NCBI GenBank assembly: GCA_045658965.1
Contig: JAZOVZ010000002.1
Location: 1-19,341 of the forward strand
Direction: 5' to 3'
From: SVQP01 sp045658965
GTDB taxonomy: Bacteria; Bacillota; Clostridia; Oscillospirales; CAG-272
Length of the DNA stretch: 19,341 bases
Under the pieces are notes generated by a model. The model saw only the letters and a list, made by a program, of their open reading frames with translations, was not told the origin of the DNA and made no database searches. Position 1 is the stretch's first letter. Each line of letters starts with the position of its first letter. Of the stretch, positions 7,049 to 14,879 are shown piece after piece. A program made the position numbers and the translations under genes.

Positions 7049-7981
7049 ATGAAATACACCGCAAACGCGTTTTCCCTGCCCTCCTCGGACGGCATCCACA
7101 CGCTTGCCGCTTGGTGCTGGACGCCCGAGAATCCCGTAGGCGTGATCCAACTCTCGCACGGCATGTGCGAGTACGTTTTGCGCTACACCGATTTTGCCGA
7201 GCGCATGTGTGACGCGGGCTTTGCCGTTGTGGGTCACGACCACCTCGGTCACGGCTATACCGCGCGAAATGCAGACGAGCTTGGCTACATTACCGATGCC
7301 AAAGACCCCGCGCTCTGTCTTGTCAAGGACGTTTACGCGGTCAACGGCTGGATCAGAAAGACCTTCCCCTCCCTGCCCGTCATTCTGTACGGACACAGCA
7401 TGGGCTCTTTTATCGCACGCCGGGCACTGACCGAATACAAGGACGCTTGGAATGCCGCAGTCATCAGCGGTACGGCAGGTCCCGAAGCCCCCACGGGCGC
7501 GGGCAAGCTGCTCTGCCGCGTGCTGGGACTTTTCGGCAAGCACAACCGCTCGAATCTGCTCTACAACATTGCGTTCGGCTCTTACGATAAGCCCTTCAAG
7601 TCGGACGGCATCAAAAACGCTTGGCTGACCCGCGACCGCGCGGTCATCGAAAAATACAACGCCGACCCGTTCTGCTCCTACCGCTTTACGGTCAACGGCT
7701 ACCTGACGCTCTTTACCCTGCTTGGCTACGTGTCCGACAAGGGCTGGGCGCAGAAGATGCCGCTTGAGCTGCCTATGCTGATCGTTTCGGGCGAGGACGA
7801 CCCCGTGGGCAACTTTGGCAAGGGCGTGCGCCACGTGGAGGCACGCATGCGCGAGGCAGGTGCCAAGGAGCTTTCCTCGATGTACTTCGAGGGCATGCGC
7901 CACGAGCCGCACAATGAAACAAACAACGACAAATTCTTTGAGGGCGTGATCAATATCATGCACCGTATGATCCAGAGGTAA
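7049..7981 (+). CDS. Alpha/beta hydrolase, lysophospholipase-like (Hydrolase_4)
   Basis: This is a cytoplasmic serine hydrolase of 310 aa in the monoglyceride lipase/lysophospholipase group. The nucleophile elbow GHSMG places Ser117 as nucleophile. SGEDDPVG gives Asp251 (or Asp250), and GMRHEPHNE gives His285 as the remaining triad members. LSHGMCEY near residue 36 is the oxyanion-hole HG region, and GHDHLGHGYT is typical of this subfamily. No signal peptide is present. It has a strong ribosome binding site (AAGGAGG) and lies 23 nt after the RNHCP gene and 6 nt before ruvX, so it is almost certainly co-transcribed. Substrate is unknown: likely a short or medium acyl ester, monoacylglycerol or lysophospholipid. 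Confidence 0.88.
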   Translation: MKYTANAFSLPSSDGIHTLAAWCWTPENPVGVIQLSHGMCEYVLRYTDFAERMCDAGFAVVGHDHLGHGYTARNADELGYITDAKDPALCLVKDVYAVNGWIRKTFPSLPVILYGHSMGSFIARRALTEYKDAWNAAVISGTAGPEAPTGAGKLLCRVLGLFGKHNRSNLLYNIAFGSYDKPFKSDGIKNAWLTRDRAVIEKYNADPFCSYRFTVNGYLTLFTLLGYVSDKGWAQKMPLELPMLIVSGEDDPVGNFGKGVRHVEARMREAGAKELSSMYFEGMRHEPHNETNNDKFFEGVINIMHRMIQR

Positions 7982-7987
7982 TCACAC

Positions 7988-8437
7988 ATGCAAATACTGA
8001 AACAAACCAAGGGCAAGCTGCTGGGCGTGGATTTTGGCGACAAGAGAACCGGCATTGCCGTCTCGGATTCCTTGCGCTCCATGGCATCCGGCAGACAGAC
8101 CATATCCGTGGGCGGCATGGAAAAAACGGCTGAAAAGACCGCCGAGATCGCGCGTGAGCTGGGCGTGGTCGGTGTGGTGGTTGGCGTGCCCGTCAATATG
8201 GACGGCTCGTTTGGCCCTCGCGCACAGCACGCGCAAAAATTCGCAAACATCCTGCAATACAAGCTGGGCGAGAGCATCCACGTGGCAACCTTAGACGAGC
8301 GCATGACCACCATGGCGGCTTCGCGCTACTTAAACGAGACCGACACGCGCGGCGCAAAGAGAAAGCAGGTCATTGACACGCTCTCGGCAGAGATCATTCT
8401 GCAAAACGCGCTGGACAAGCTCAAATACATGCAATAA
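7988..8437 (+). CDS. ruvX: RuvX/YqgF family Holliday junction resolvase / pre-16S rRNA nuclease
   Basis: This is an RNase H-fold nuclease of the YqgF/RuvX family (149 aa, usual length about 140), linked in other bacteria to 5' maturation of 16S rRNA and proposed as a Holliday junction resolvase. The motif GVDFGDKRTGIAVSD supplies the first catalytic Asp15. VVGVPVNMDGS is the second conserved strand, LDERMTT supplies Asp103/Glu104, and VIDTLSAEIILQ supplies Asp130. The ribosome binding site AGAGG overlaps the end of the upstream hydrolase gene, indicating coupling. Within the family, the intact acidic residues argue for an active nuclease. Confidence 0.93.
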   Translation: MQILKQTKGKLLGVDFGDKRTGIAVSDSLRSMASGRQTISVGGMEKTAEKTAEIARELGVVGVVVGVPVNMDGSFGPRAQHAQKFANILQYKLGESIHVATLDERMTTMAASRYLNETDTRGAKRKQVIDTLSAEIILQNALDKLKYMQ

Positions 8438-8450
8438 AGGAAAAATAACT

Positions 8451-9227
8451 ATGGCTAAATCTACCACATCCCGTATCATCGGCTGGGTGATCAAGTCGCT
8501 GATCGGACTTTTTATCGGTGCAATGCTGGGCGTGATGCTCTGGCGCATCCTGTCCTCGGGCGACCCCAAATCCATGCAGGCTCTGCAGCCCAACCAAACG
8601 CTTTACGATGCTTACACCGCGCACACCCAAGACCCCGATGCGGGCGACTTTATCGTGCTGCACCAAAGATACGACACCATCATCCGCGACGGAGATGCCA
8701 AGGGCTATTTCTCGGTCACGCAGGCAGACTTTCTGCCCTATGCCGACCAGCTGCAGCTGACCTTCCGCTATAACAACAGCACGCTCAAGCGCGTTGCCGC
8801 AGATCTTGGCAAGCCCGCGCCCCTGGAGCGCGGCAAGGACTGGTTTGACGTGACCGTGACCGTGGCGTACGACCTGACCCCCGACAATCCCGACGACAAC
8901 GACGTCAACGACCCTGCCTGCGTGCGCTTTGAGCGTTTTATGCCCACGGCGTGCGTCAAGGACACCAAAAATCTTTACAACTACGAGAGATTGACCTTTG
9001 ACGGCATCGATATCTTTGATCATCTGGACGAGGAGGGTGAGCCCGTCATGCGCGCCGACGTGCTGGCGGTCTACGTGGATATCTACTTCAACGAGGACAT
9101 CGACTACCAAAAAGAGCCGATGGGCACGCTGATGATCTACGTATACGGCACCGAGGAAAACAGACCCACCTTCGTTGAGCCCATCTCGGCAAAGGACGCG
9201 CAGGCGCTGGAGAATTTTGCAAAATAA
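8451..9227 (+). CDS. Membrane-anchored protein of unknown function
   Basis: I do not recognise this protein family. It has 258 aa from the ATG at 8451, which is preceded by AAAGGA 13 nt after ruvX; an in-frame extension upstream lies inside ruvX and is not coding. One hydrophobic helix spans about residues 9-34, with basic residues ahead of it, then an acidic, aspartate-rich soluble domain predicted to lie outside the membrane. The soluble part alternates beta-like stretches (QLQLTFRYN, DWFDVTVTVAYDL, VLAVYVDIYF, TLMIYVYG), suggesting a beta-sandwich. There is no lipobox and no catalytic motif. Its place right after ruvX suggests a conserved housekeeping neighbourhood rather than a mobile island. 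Confidence 0.85.
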   Translation: MAKSTTSRIIGWVIKSLIGLFIGAMLGVMLWRILSSGDPKSMQALQPNQTLYDAYTAHTQDPDAGDFIVLHQRYDTIIRDGDAKGYFSVTQADFLPYADQLQLTFRYNNSTLKRVAADLGKPAPLERGKDWFDVTVTVAYDLTPDNPDDNDVNDPACVRFERFMPTACVKDTKNLYNYERLTFDGIDIFDHLDEEGEPVMRADVLAVYVDIYFNEDIDYQKEPMGTLMIYVYGTEENRPTFVEPISAKDAQALENFAK

Positions 9228-9284
9228 CGGCACGATCCCGCATCCCCAAGACACCCCCGAACACAGGCAAGAGAGGAGCGTTTT

Positions 9285-10325
9285 ATGATCCACTACCTTC
9301 TTCCCAAGGACGGCTGCTTTTATAAGGCAAATCTGCACACGCACACCACCTGCTCCGACGGCTCCAAAACGCCCGAGCAGATCAAGGAAATTTACAAGGT
9401 GCACGGCTACAGCGTGGTCGCCTATACCGACCACGATATCATGATCGACCACTCCGATCTTAACGACGCGGACTTTTTGGCAATTACCTCTTACGAGGTG
9501 GAAACCAATGCACCCGACATCGGCAACTCGTGGATGACCACGCCCTGCTATCATTTGAATTTCTATTCCCCCATTCCGAATCAGACCGATTACGTTTGCC
9601 CCAATCCGCGCTATGCCTTTGCCAACGCGCAGGCTCTTGCCGCAAAACAAAGCCACTACAAGGGCGACTACGTGCGTATCTACTCGGTAGAGGGACAGAA
9701 CGAAATGATTGCCGAGGCGCGCGCCAAGGGCTACCTTGTCAGCTACAACCACCCCGACTGGTCCATTCAATCCTACCCCGACTACATCGGCCTTGAGGGG
9801 CTGACTGCCGTGGAGGTCTACAATACGGGCTGCGTGGTGGCAGGCTGGGTACTGGATCAGGGCGATCACGTTTTGGATCATTTTCTCAAGGCAGGCAAGC
9901 GCGTCTACCCCATTGCCACCGATGACTGCCACGGCGACCACGACATGTGCGTCGGTCACGTGCGCTTTAAGGCGCAGGAGCTCTCCTACGACGCCATCAT
10001 GACCGCCTATGCCAAGGGGGATTTCTATGCCTCCTGGGGCCCCGAGATTGAGGAGATGTACCTCGAAGACGGCGTGCTCAAGGTCACGTTCCCCGCAACC
10101 TCCCGCGTAGTGCGCGCAGAGGTGCACACCGTTGGCCGTTGGGCGGCGCGCAAGAGCGGTGCGTGCATGACGTATGCTGAGTTTGATTTGAACGGCTATA
10201 TCGGCGAGATCAAGCAAAGCGGATTTCCGCTTGACCGCGCTTATTTCCGCCTCGTCATCACGGACGAGAGAGGAGATCGCGCATTGACCAGAGGATATTT
10301 CTTGGACGAATTTGCGTCGGACTGA
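9285..10325 (+). CDS. PHP-domain metal-dependent phosphoesterase
   Basis: This 346-aa protein has an N-terminal PHP domain. The metal-ligand motifs are present: NLHTHT (His18, His20) with Asp25, YTDHD (His50), Glu71, YNHPDW (His156) and ATDDCH (Asp213-His216). PHP enzymes hydrolyse phosphate esters, including nucleotides and phosphoserine-like or histidinol phosphate substrates, using two or three metal ions. After about residue 250 comes a short beta-rich C-terminal domain, as in CehA-type PHP proteins. No signal peptide is seen. The ribosome binding site is GAGAGGAG. It lies 57 nt after the membrane-anchored gene with no terminator between, so it may close that transcript; the dap promoter starts 19 nt later. 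The substrate cannot be assigned. Confidence 0.88.
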   Translation: MIHYLLPKDGCFYKANLHTHTTCSDGSKTPEQIKEIYKVHGYSVVAYTDHDIMIDHSDLNDADFLAITSYEVETNAPDIGNSWMTTPCYHLNFYSPIPNQTDYVCPNPRYAFANAQALAAKQSHYKGDYVRIYSVEGQNEMIAEARAKGYLVSYNHPDWSIQSYPDYIGLEGLTAVEVYNTGCVVAGWVLDQGDHVLDHFLKAGKRVYPIATDDCHGDHDMCVGHVRFKAQELSYDAIMTAYAKGDFYASWGPEIEEMYLEDGVLKVTFPATSRVVRAEVHTVGRWAARKSGACMTYAEFDLNGYIGEIKQSGFPLDRAYFRLVITDERGDRALTRGYFLDEFASD

Positions 10326-10343
10326 TAATATTTTCAAATCCTA

Positions 10344-10372
10344 TTGACAACAAAGAAAAAATCGTTTATAAT
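10344..10372 (+). promoter_or_regulatory. Sigma-A promoter of the dap operon
   Basis: A perfect TTGACA (10344-10349), a 17-nt spacer and a perfect TATAAT (10367-10372) lie just upstream of the riboswitch. The start of transcription would be about 10379, a few bases before helix P1. Confidence 0.9.
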
Positions 10373-10383
10373 TGCGATATAAT

Positions 10384-10553
10384 AAGAGTCGAGGCGCAGG
10401 GCGTCATGAGTACCTTACCGCATAGAGGCAGCACAGCCGTTGGTAAGCGAAAGGGGCACTTGCCGAAGCCTGCCGCGGGTGCAGCGGTTTTGGCTGGGCG
10501 AACGCAGTAACAGGCGTTCGACTGTCGCGCAATTTGCGCGGGGTGCTTCTCTT
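10384..10553 (+). promoter_or_regulatory. Lysine riboswitch (L box) aptamer
   Basis: The leader matches the L-box layout: P1 5' strand AAGAG, then GAGGCGC, AGAGTA-like ATGAGTACC, the conserved GAAAGGGGCA and GCCGAAG blocks (about 10448-10468), TTGGCTGGGCG, and ACTGTCGCGC. A GC hairpin (P5) and the returning P1 strand TGCTTCTCTT close it. Lysine binding stabilises P1. The last part of P5 (GCGCGGGG, 10536-10543) can instead pair over 8 bp, with one G-U, with CCCCGTGC (10603-10610) in the terminator, which gives a simple antiterminator. High lysine should therefore stop transcription before dapA. Confidence 0.93.
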
Positions 10554-10592
10554 TGGCATGGATATTGTCCGAGTGATCGGAGATTATGATGC

Positions 10593-10627
10593 AAGAGTGC
10601 TTCCCCGTGCGGGAAGCACTCTTTATT
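10593..10627 (+). terminator. Riboswitch-controlled intrinsic terminator
   Basis: A 13-bp perfect stem (10593-10605 with 10611-10623), a 5-nt CGTGC loop and a short T-rich tail lie 43 nt before dapA. It is the expression platform of the lysine riboswitch: its loop-side bases overlap the predicted antiterminator pairing. Confidence 0.9.
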
Positions 10628-10665
10628 TCGTATAAAAATTTGTGAGATAAAAGGAAGAAAGCAAC

Positions 10666-11559
10666 ATGACACACACTCCCATTTTCAAGGGCATTGCCAC
10701 CGCGCTCATCACCCCCATGCACGCAGACGGCAGCGTGGATTACGAGGCGTTCGGACGCTTGATCGACTGGCAGATCGAATGCGGCATTGACGCTTTGGTC
10801 ATTGCAGGCACAACGGGCGAGGGCTCGACCTTGACCGACGCGGAGCACCGCGAGGTCATCCGCTATTCCGTTGAGCGCGCAGCACACCGCGTGCCCATCA
10901 TTGCGGGCACGGGCAGTAACGACACCGCCTACGCCTGCGATCTGACCCGCTTTTCCGCAGAGGTCGGTGCGGACGCTATGCTGGTCGTCACTCCCTACTA
11001 TAACAAGGCAACCCAAAAGGGTCTTGTCAAGATGTTCAACGCCATTGCGGATGCATCCGACAAGCCCATCATTGCATACAACGTGCCCTCGCGTACCGGC
11101 TGCGCCATCGCACCCGCGACCTACGCAGAGCTTGCCAAGAACGAAAAGATCGTCGCCATCAAGGAAGCAAACGGTGATATCAGTGCGATCGTAGAGACCG
11201 CCGCGCTGGTGGGAGATACGATGGATATTTACTCCGGTAACGACGACCAGATCGTACCCGTGCTCTCCATGGGCGGACTTGGCTGCATTTCGGTGCTTTC
11301 CAACGTCCTTCCCCGCGAGACCAAGCAGATCTGTGAGCTGTTTTGGCAGGGAGACGTTAAGGGTGCGGCTGCGCTGCAATGCAAGTACCTGCCCCTGATC
11401 AAGGCGCTCTTCTCGGAGGTCAATCCCATTCCCGTCAAGGCGGCAATGGCAAAGATGGGCTTCTGCTCCCCTGCCATCCGTCTGCCCCTGACCGAAATGG
11501 AAGAGGCACACGCAGAAATCCTGTACGCACGCATGAGAGAGGCAGGACTGGACGTATGA
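10666..11559 (+). CDS. dapA: 4-Hydroxy-tetrahydrodipicolinate synthase
   Basis: DapA condenses pyruvate with aspartate semialdehyde, the first committed step toward diaminopimelate and lysine, in the cytoplasm. The protein is a 297-aa class I aldolase-type TIM barrel. The Schiff-base lysine is Lys166 in VAIKEANGD. The other catalytic residues are present at the positions expected from Escherichia coli DapA: Thr49/Thr50 in AGTTGEGST, Tyr112, Tyr138 and Arg143 (NVPSRTG). The ATG follows AAAGGAAG. It is the first gene of dapA-dapB-ddh, controlled by a lysine riboswitch, and its stop overlaps the dapB start by 4 nt (ATGA). Confidence 0.97.
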   Translation: MTHTPIFKGIATALITPMHADGSVDYEAFGRLIDWQIECGIDALVIAGTTGEGSTLTDAEHREVIRYSVERAAHRVPIIAGTGSNDTAYACDLTRFSAEVGADAMLVVTPYYNKATQKGLVKMFNAIADASDKPIIAYNVPSRTGCAIAPATYAELAKNEKIVAIKEANGDISAIVETAALVGDTMDIYSGNDDQIVPVLSMGGLGCISVLSNVLPRETKQICELFWQGDVKGAAALQCKYLPLIKALFSEVNPIPVKAAMAKMGFCSPAIRLPLTEMEEAHAEILYARMREAGLDV

Positions 11560-12332
11560 AGGTCATGATCATCGGTGCTGCGGGCAGAATGGGCAAGGAG
11601 CTTGTGACGCTGGCGCAGAACGGTTATGCAGGCACGAGTGCCTATATGGGCGTGGACGCGTTTTCCGACGAATATCCCCACACCCCTGCCGCGTGCGGTG
11701 AGATACCCGACGTGATCGTGGATTTTTCCCACGCAAGCGCGACAGACGCGGTGCTGGACTATGCCGTGGCAAACGCCGTTCCCTGCGTCATTGGCACGAC
11801 GGGACACAACGAAACCCAGCTCTCTCACATTGCAAAGGCTGCGGAGCACGCCCCGATATTCCATTCGGGCAACATGTCGGTAGGTATTGCGGTGCTTTTA
11901 CAGCTTGCCAAGCAGGCAGCGCGCGCATTCCCCGACGCGGATATTGAAATTATTGAAGTACACCATAAACACAAGGCGGACGCCCCCAGCGGTACGGCAC
12001 TCATGCTTGCAGGGGCAATTGAAGAGGTGCGCCCCGATGCGCGCCGCGTGCTTGGCAGAAGCGGTCAGTGCAAGCGCGAGCCGCAGGAAATCGGCATTTC
12101 TGCCGTGCGCATGGGTAACGTGGTGGGTGAGCACAAGGTGTGCATCTGCACAGACAGCCAGACCATTACGCTGGAGCACAAGGCGCACACCCGCGCGCTG
12201 TTTGCTGAGGGCGCGCTGACTGCTGCGGCATATATTGCAAAGCAGCCTGCAGGGCTTTACGACATGCAGACCATGCTTGCAGATCTGAACAAGGAGAAGG
12301 ATTATGAAAGTAGCGATTGTGGGTTACGGTAA
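11556..12332 (+). CDS. dapB: 4-Hydroxy-tetrahydrodipicolinate reductase
   Basis: DapB reduces the DapA product to tetrahydrodipicolinate using NAD(P)H. The 258-aa protein has the N-terminal Rossmann motif GAAGRMG (residues 7-13), VIGTTG (78-83), and the substrate-binding and catalytic segment IEVHHKHKADAPSGTA (133-148) with His136/His137 and Lys140. It is slightly shorter than the Escherichia coli enzyme (273 aa), as is common in Gram-positives. The start is the ATG overlapping the dapA stop. Its reading frame runs 29 nt into ddh, an unusually long overlap for this operon, adding a C-terminal tail rich in charged residues. Confidence 0.95.
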   Translation: MKVMIIGAAGRMGKELVTLAQNGYAGTSAYMGVDAFSDEYPHTPAACGEIPDVIVDFSHASATDAVLDYAVANAVPCVIGTTGHNETQLSHIAKAAEHAPIFHSGNMSVGIAVLLQLAKQAARAFPDADIEIIEVHHKHKADAPSGTALMLAGAIEEVRPDARRVLGRSGQCKREPQEIGISAVRMGNVVGEHKVCICTDSQTITLEHKAHTRALFAEGALTAAAYIAKQPAGLYDMQTMLADLNKEKDYESSDCGLR

Positions 12333-13275
12333 TCTCGGTCGCGGTGTGGAAGCCGCGCTGTGTGCCGCGCCCGACATGACAGCCGTAGGCATTTTTACAC
12401 GCCGCGATCCCGCGAGTGTGCAGAGTGCAAGCGGCATGCCCGTATATCATATGGACGCGCTGAAGGACATGGCAGACGGCATTGACGTGGTCATCAACTG
12501 CGGCGGCTCTGCGACAGATCTGCCCACGTCCACCCCCGCGCTTGCCGAAAAATTCCACGTCATTGACAGCTTTGACACGCACGCCAATATCCTTGCGCAC
12601 AGAGAGAACGTGGACGCAGCCGCACGCAAGGGCGGCAAGGTCGCCGTCATTTCGGTAGGCTGGGATCCCGGTATGTTTTCTATCAACAGACTGTACACAG
12701 AGAGTATTCTGCCCGACAGCAAGGCTTACACCTTTTGGGGCACGGGCGTCAGCCAGGGACATTCCGATGCCATTCGCCGCATCGAGGGCGTTGCCGATGC
12801 AAGACAGTACACAGTTCCCATTGAGGATGCGGTCGCGCGCGTCAGAGCGGGCGAGATGCCCGATTTCAAGGCAGCGGACATGCACGAGAGAGTTTGCTAC
12901 GTAGCGATCAAGGACGGCGCGGACGCCAAGGAGATTGAGCACAAGATCGTGACCATGCCCAATTATTTTGCGCCCTACAAGACCACGGTGCATTTCGTCA
13001 GCCTTGAACAATTGCATCGCGACCATGCAGGACTGCCCCACGGCGGCAAGGTCATCGTATCGGGCAAAGCGGCAACGGGATCGGCACATACCGTTGAGTA
13101 TGCGTTAAATCTTGAGTCCAACCCCGATTTCACGGGCAGCGTACTTGTTGCCTTTGCAAGAGCGGCATACAGACTCGGACAGGCAGGCGAGGTTGGCTGC
13201 AAGACCGCGTTTGATATCGCGCCCATTCTCCTCTCCCCCAAAAACCCCGAGGAGCTGTACGCGCATCTGCTTTAA
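12304..13275 (+). CDS. ddh: meso-Diaminopimelate D-dehydrogenase
   Basis: Ddh (323 aa; known enzymes are about 320-326 aa) catalyses NADPH-dependent reductive amination of tetrahydrodipicolinate to meso-diaminopimelate in one step, bypassing the acylated DapD/DapC/DapE/DapF route. The N-terminus AIVGYGNLGRG is the Rossmann dinucleotide motif. NCGGSATDLP, VIDSFDTHANI, SVGWDPGMFS and FWGTGVSQGHSDAIRRI are hallmarks of the family. AAGGAGAAGG upstream lies inside dapB, so translation is coupled. Together with dapA and dapB it completes the short dehydrogenase pathway from aspartate semialdehyde to the peptidoglycan and lysine precursor. Lysine riboswitch control means the cell-wall precursor shares lysine feedback. 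Confidence 0.96.
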   Translation: MKVAIVGYGNLGRGVEAALCAAPDMTAVGIFTRRDPASVQSASGMPVYHMDALKDMADGIDVVINCGGSATDLPTSTPALAEKFHVIDSFDTHANILAHRENVDAAARKGGKVAVISVGWDPGMFSINRLYTESILPDSKAYTFWGTGVSQGHSDAIRRIEGVADARQYTVPIEDAVARVRAGEMPDFKAADMHERVCYVAIKDGADAKEIEHKIVTMPNYFAPYKTTVHFVSLEQLHRDHAGLPHGGKVIVSGKAATGSAHTVEYALNLESNPDFTGSVLVAFARAAYRLGQAGEVGCKTAFDIAPILLSPKNPEELYAHLL

Positions 13276-13293
13276 GTCAGGACGCCCTCTCAC

Positions 13294-13443
13294 GAAAAGT
13301 TTTGATCAAACTTTTCCAAAAGTTTGCGGGGTCTTGGGGCAGCGCCCCAAGTCGCCTCCGCAGAGGCGAAACTCTTTATCGCCGTTTAATTTGCGAAGCA
13401 AATATGTTCTTCTTTGCGGCTACATAGCCAAGAAAAAGAACGG
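13294..13443 (+). repeat. Structured repeat, copy A
   Basis: This is an about 150-nt unit with four ordered hairpins. Stem I is 13307-13326 (CAAACTTTT/AAAAGTTTG). Stem II is 13333-13351 (CTTGGGGC/GCCCCAAG). Stem III is 13353-13368 (CGCCTC/GAGGCG). Stem IV is about 13406-13439, with inner helix GGCTA/TAGCC. An extra hairpin (13389-13403) is inserted before stem IV. Copies B (13630-13761, inverted) and C (19206-19341, inverted) keep the same order, with changed but complementary stems I, II and IV. It begins about 20 nt past ddh and may end that transcript. Confidence 0.75.
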
Positions 13444-13475
13444 AGAAAATTATCTCAAAGTAAAAAACGAACTTC

Positions 13476-13580
13476 TGTAGGGGAGGATATCATCCTCCCG
13501 CCAGTAAAAGGTTTGGGCATCCGCTTGGGTGTCGACAAACCAACTTCAACGCTGGCGGGAGGATACTATCCTCCCCTACA
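13476..13580. repeat. Inverted pair of GTAGGGGAGGAT hairpin repeats
   Basis: Two near-perfect inverted copies of a 29-nt repeat (13476-13504 and 13552-13580) flank a 47-nt unique core. Each copy is itself a hairpin; in the left one, GGGAGGAT (13481-13488) pairs with ATCCTCCC (13492-13499). The pair lies at the centre of the larger inverted repeat formed by structured-repeat copies A and B. The flank GTAGGG is shared with the repeats at 143-218. No gene is seen in 13276-13773. Confidence 0.75.
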
Positions 13581-13629
13581 AACATTTGGGTTTAGTTGTC
13601 CGTTGAGGTGGGATGTGAGCAAACCGTTT

Positions 13630-13761
13630 CCGTTCTTTTTGGCAAAATTGCCGCAAAAAGAACCAAAAACGGCGATTTTGGAGTTTCGCCTCTGCGGAGG
13701 CGACCAAGGGCGCTGCCCTTGGAGCCCGCGAGCCTTTGAAAAGGCTCGACCCAAACTTTTC
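13630..13761 (-). repeat. Structured repeat, copy B
   Basis: This is an inverted copy of the element at 13294-13443. Stem I is 13729-13748 (CGAGCCTTT/AAAGGCTCG). Stem II is 13704-13722 (CCAAGGGC/GCCCTTGG). Stem III is the unchanged GCCTC/GAGGC hairpin. Stem IV is 13632-13663, with inner helix GGCAA/TTGCC. Stems I, II and IV differ from copy A at paired positions. It ends 12 nt past the mglC stop and may serve as that operon's 3' end. Confidence 0.75.
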
Positions 13762-13773
13762 ATGAGTTTGGGG

Positions 13774-14865
13774 TTAGGTTTTCGCGATATGCTTTCGCAT
13801 ATCCAATGGGCAGGCGACCAAAATGATCGCGCCCTTGATCACCGTCATGACCGCGGGCTCAAAATTGAGGAATACCAATCCCGCGTTGACCAACTGCAGC
13901 AAAAATACGCCCAGCAGCACGCCGCGCACCTTGCCCACACCGCCCATAAACGACACGCCGCCAATCACGCACGCGGCAATGGCGTCCAGCTCATAGTTGA
14001 CGCCCGTGGCGGTGGAGTTGGAAGACACTCTCGCACACTCCACAAATGCCGAAACACCGTACAAAATGCCCGCCAGCACAAACACGCTGACAATGGTGCC
14101 TGCCACGCTGACGCCCGAAACGGATGCCGCCTCGGGGTTGGTGCCCACCGCAAACATATTTTTGCCCAGCACCGTCTTGTTCCAGATCACCCACACCAGC
14201 AGCGTGACGGCAACCGCGATCCATAAAAAGTTGGGAATCTGCACGCCGCCTATATTGATGCCGCCCGTGACCAGCCTCGTGTATCCCTCATCAAGCCCCG
14301 CAATGGGCGCGCTGTTGTTCTGCCCCAAGGACACGTACCACATCACACCGCCATACAGGATCAGCTGCGTGCCCAGCGTGACGATAAAGGGGTGCAGCTT
14401 AAATCGCGACACCATAAAGCCGTTAAAGCCGCCCACCAAAGCACCCACCAGCATGACCAGCAAAAGGGCGACGGGGATCAGCCACGCACGATACGACAGC
14501 GCGGGAAACATCTTTCCCATGACCGTATCCGACTGAAGCAGCGACGCGCAGATGCAGGCGCAAAGACCAAGGCATCTGCCTGCGGAGAGGTCTGTGCCCG
14601 TCAGCACGATGATGCCCGCCACGCCCAGCGCCATGATCAGACGCGAGGCGGACTGCATGAGGATATTGACCACCGAATCCGCAGACAAAAAGCTTGGATT
14701 ATATGCAAAAACCGCGATCACGAACACCGCGATCAGAATATATAAGGCGTTATCCAAGACCCCGTTTTTGATGACTCTTACGCGTTCCCGTCCCGATAGC
14801 GCCTTGAAATTGCCAAGGCTTGCTTTGGCACGACCGATCACACCCGTCGTTTCTCTCTCTTCCAT
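13774..14865 (-). CDS. mglC: Galactose/methyl galactoside ABC transporter permease
   Basis: This is the inner-membrane permease of a CUT2-type sugar importer (363 aa), with roughly eight to nine hydrophobic helices starting at about residue 38. The motif VLTGTDLSAGR (about residues 86-96) is the conserved CUT2/MglC signature, and VGTNPEAASVSGV is the coupling loop that contacts the ATPase. The ATG at 14865 is preceded by GAGAGGAA. An upstream in-frame extension runs inside mglA and is rejected. The gene starts 14 nt past the mglA stop and is the last of the mglB-mglA-mglC transcript. The sugar is inferred from the whole operon; ribose-type permeases are the nearest alternative. Confidence 0.9.
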   Translation of the reverse strand: MEERETTGVIGRAKASLGNFKALSGRERVRVIKNGVLDNALYILIAVFVIAVFAYNPSFLSADSVVNILMQSASRLIMALGVAGIIVLTGTDLSAGRCLGLCACICASLLQSDTVMGKMFPALSYRAWLIPVALLLVMLVGALVGGFNGFMVSRFKLHPFIVTLGTQLILYGGVMWYVSLGQNNSAPIAGLDEGYTRLVTGGINIGGVQIPNFLWIAVAVTLLVWVIWNKTVLGKNMFAVGTNPEAASVSGVSVAGTIVSVFVLAGILYGVSAFVECARVSSNSTATGVNYELDAIAACVIGGVSFMGGVGKVRGVLLGVFLLQLVNAGLVFLNFEPAVMTVIKGAIILVACPLDMRKHIAKT

Positions 14866-14879
14866 GTTTCCTCTCTCCG

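Noticed and set aside
6902..7963. 353-codon minus-strand open frame opposite the hydrolase gene
   Set aside because: It is antisense to a gene with an intact serine-hydrolase triad and a strong ribosome binding site, and its product resembles no protein.
8421..10337. Long minus-strand open frame of 638 codons
   Set aside because: It lies opposite the membrane-anchored protein and PHP genes, which have ribosome binding sites and, for PHP, clear catalytic motifs. The antisense product is repetitive in Val/Gly/His/Ala with no domain, typical of a GC-rich codon-bias shadow.
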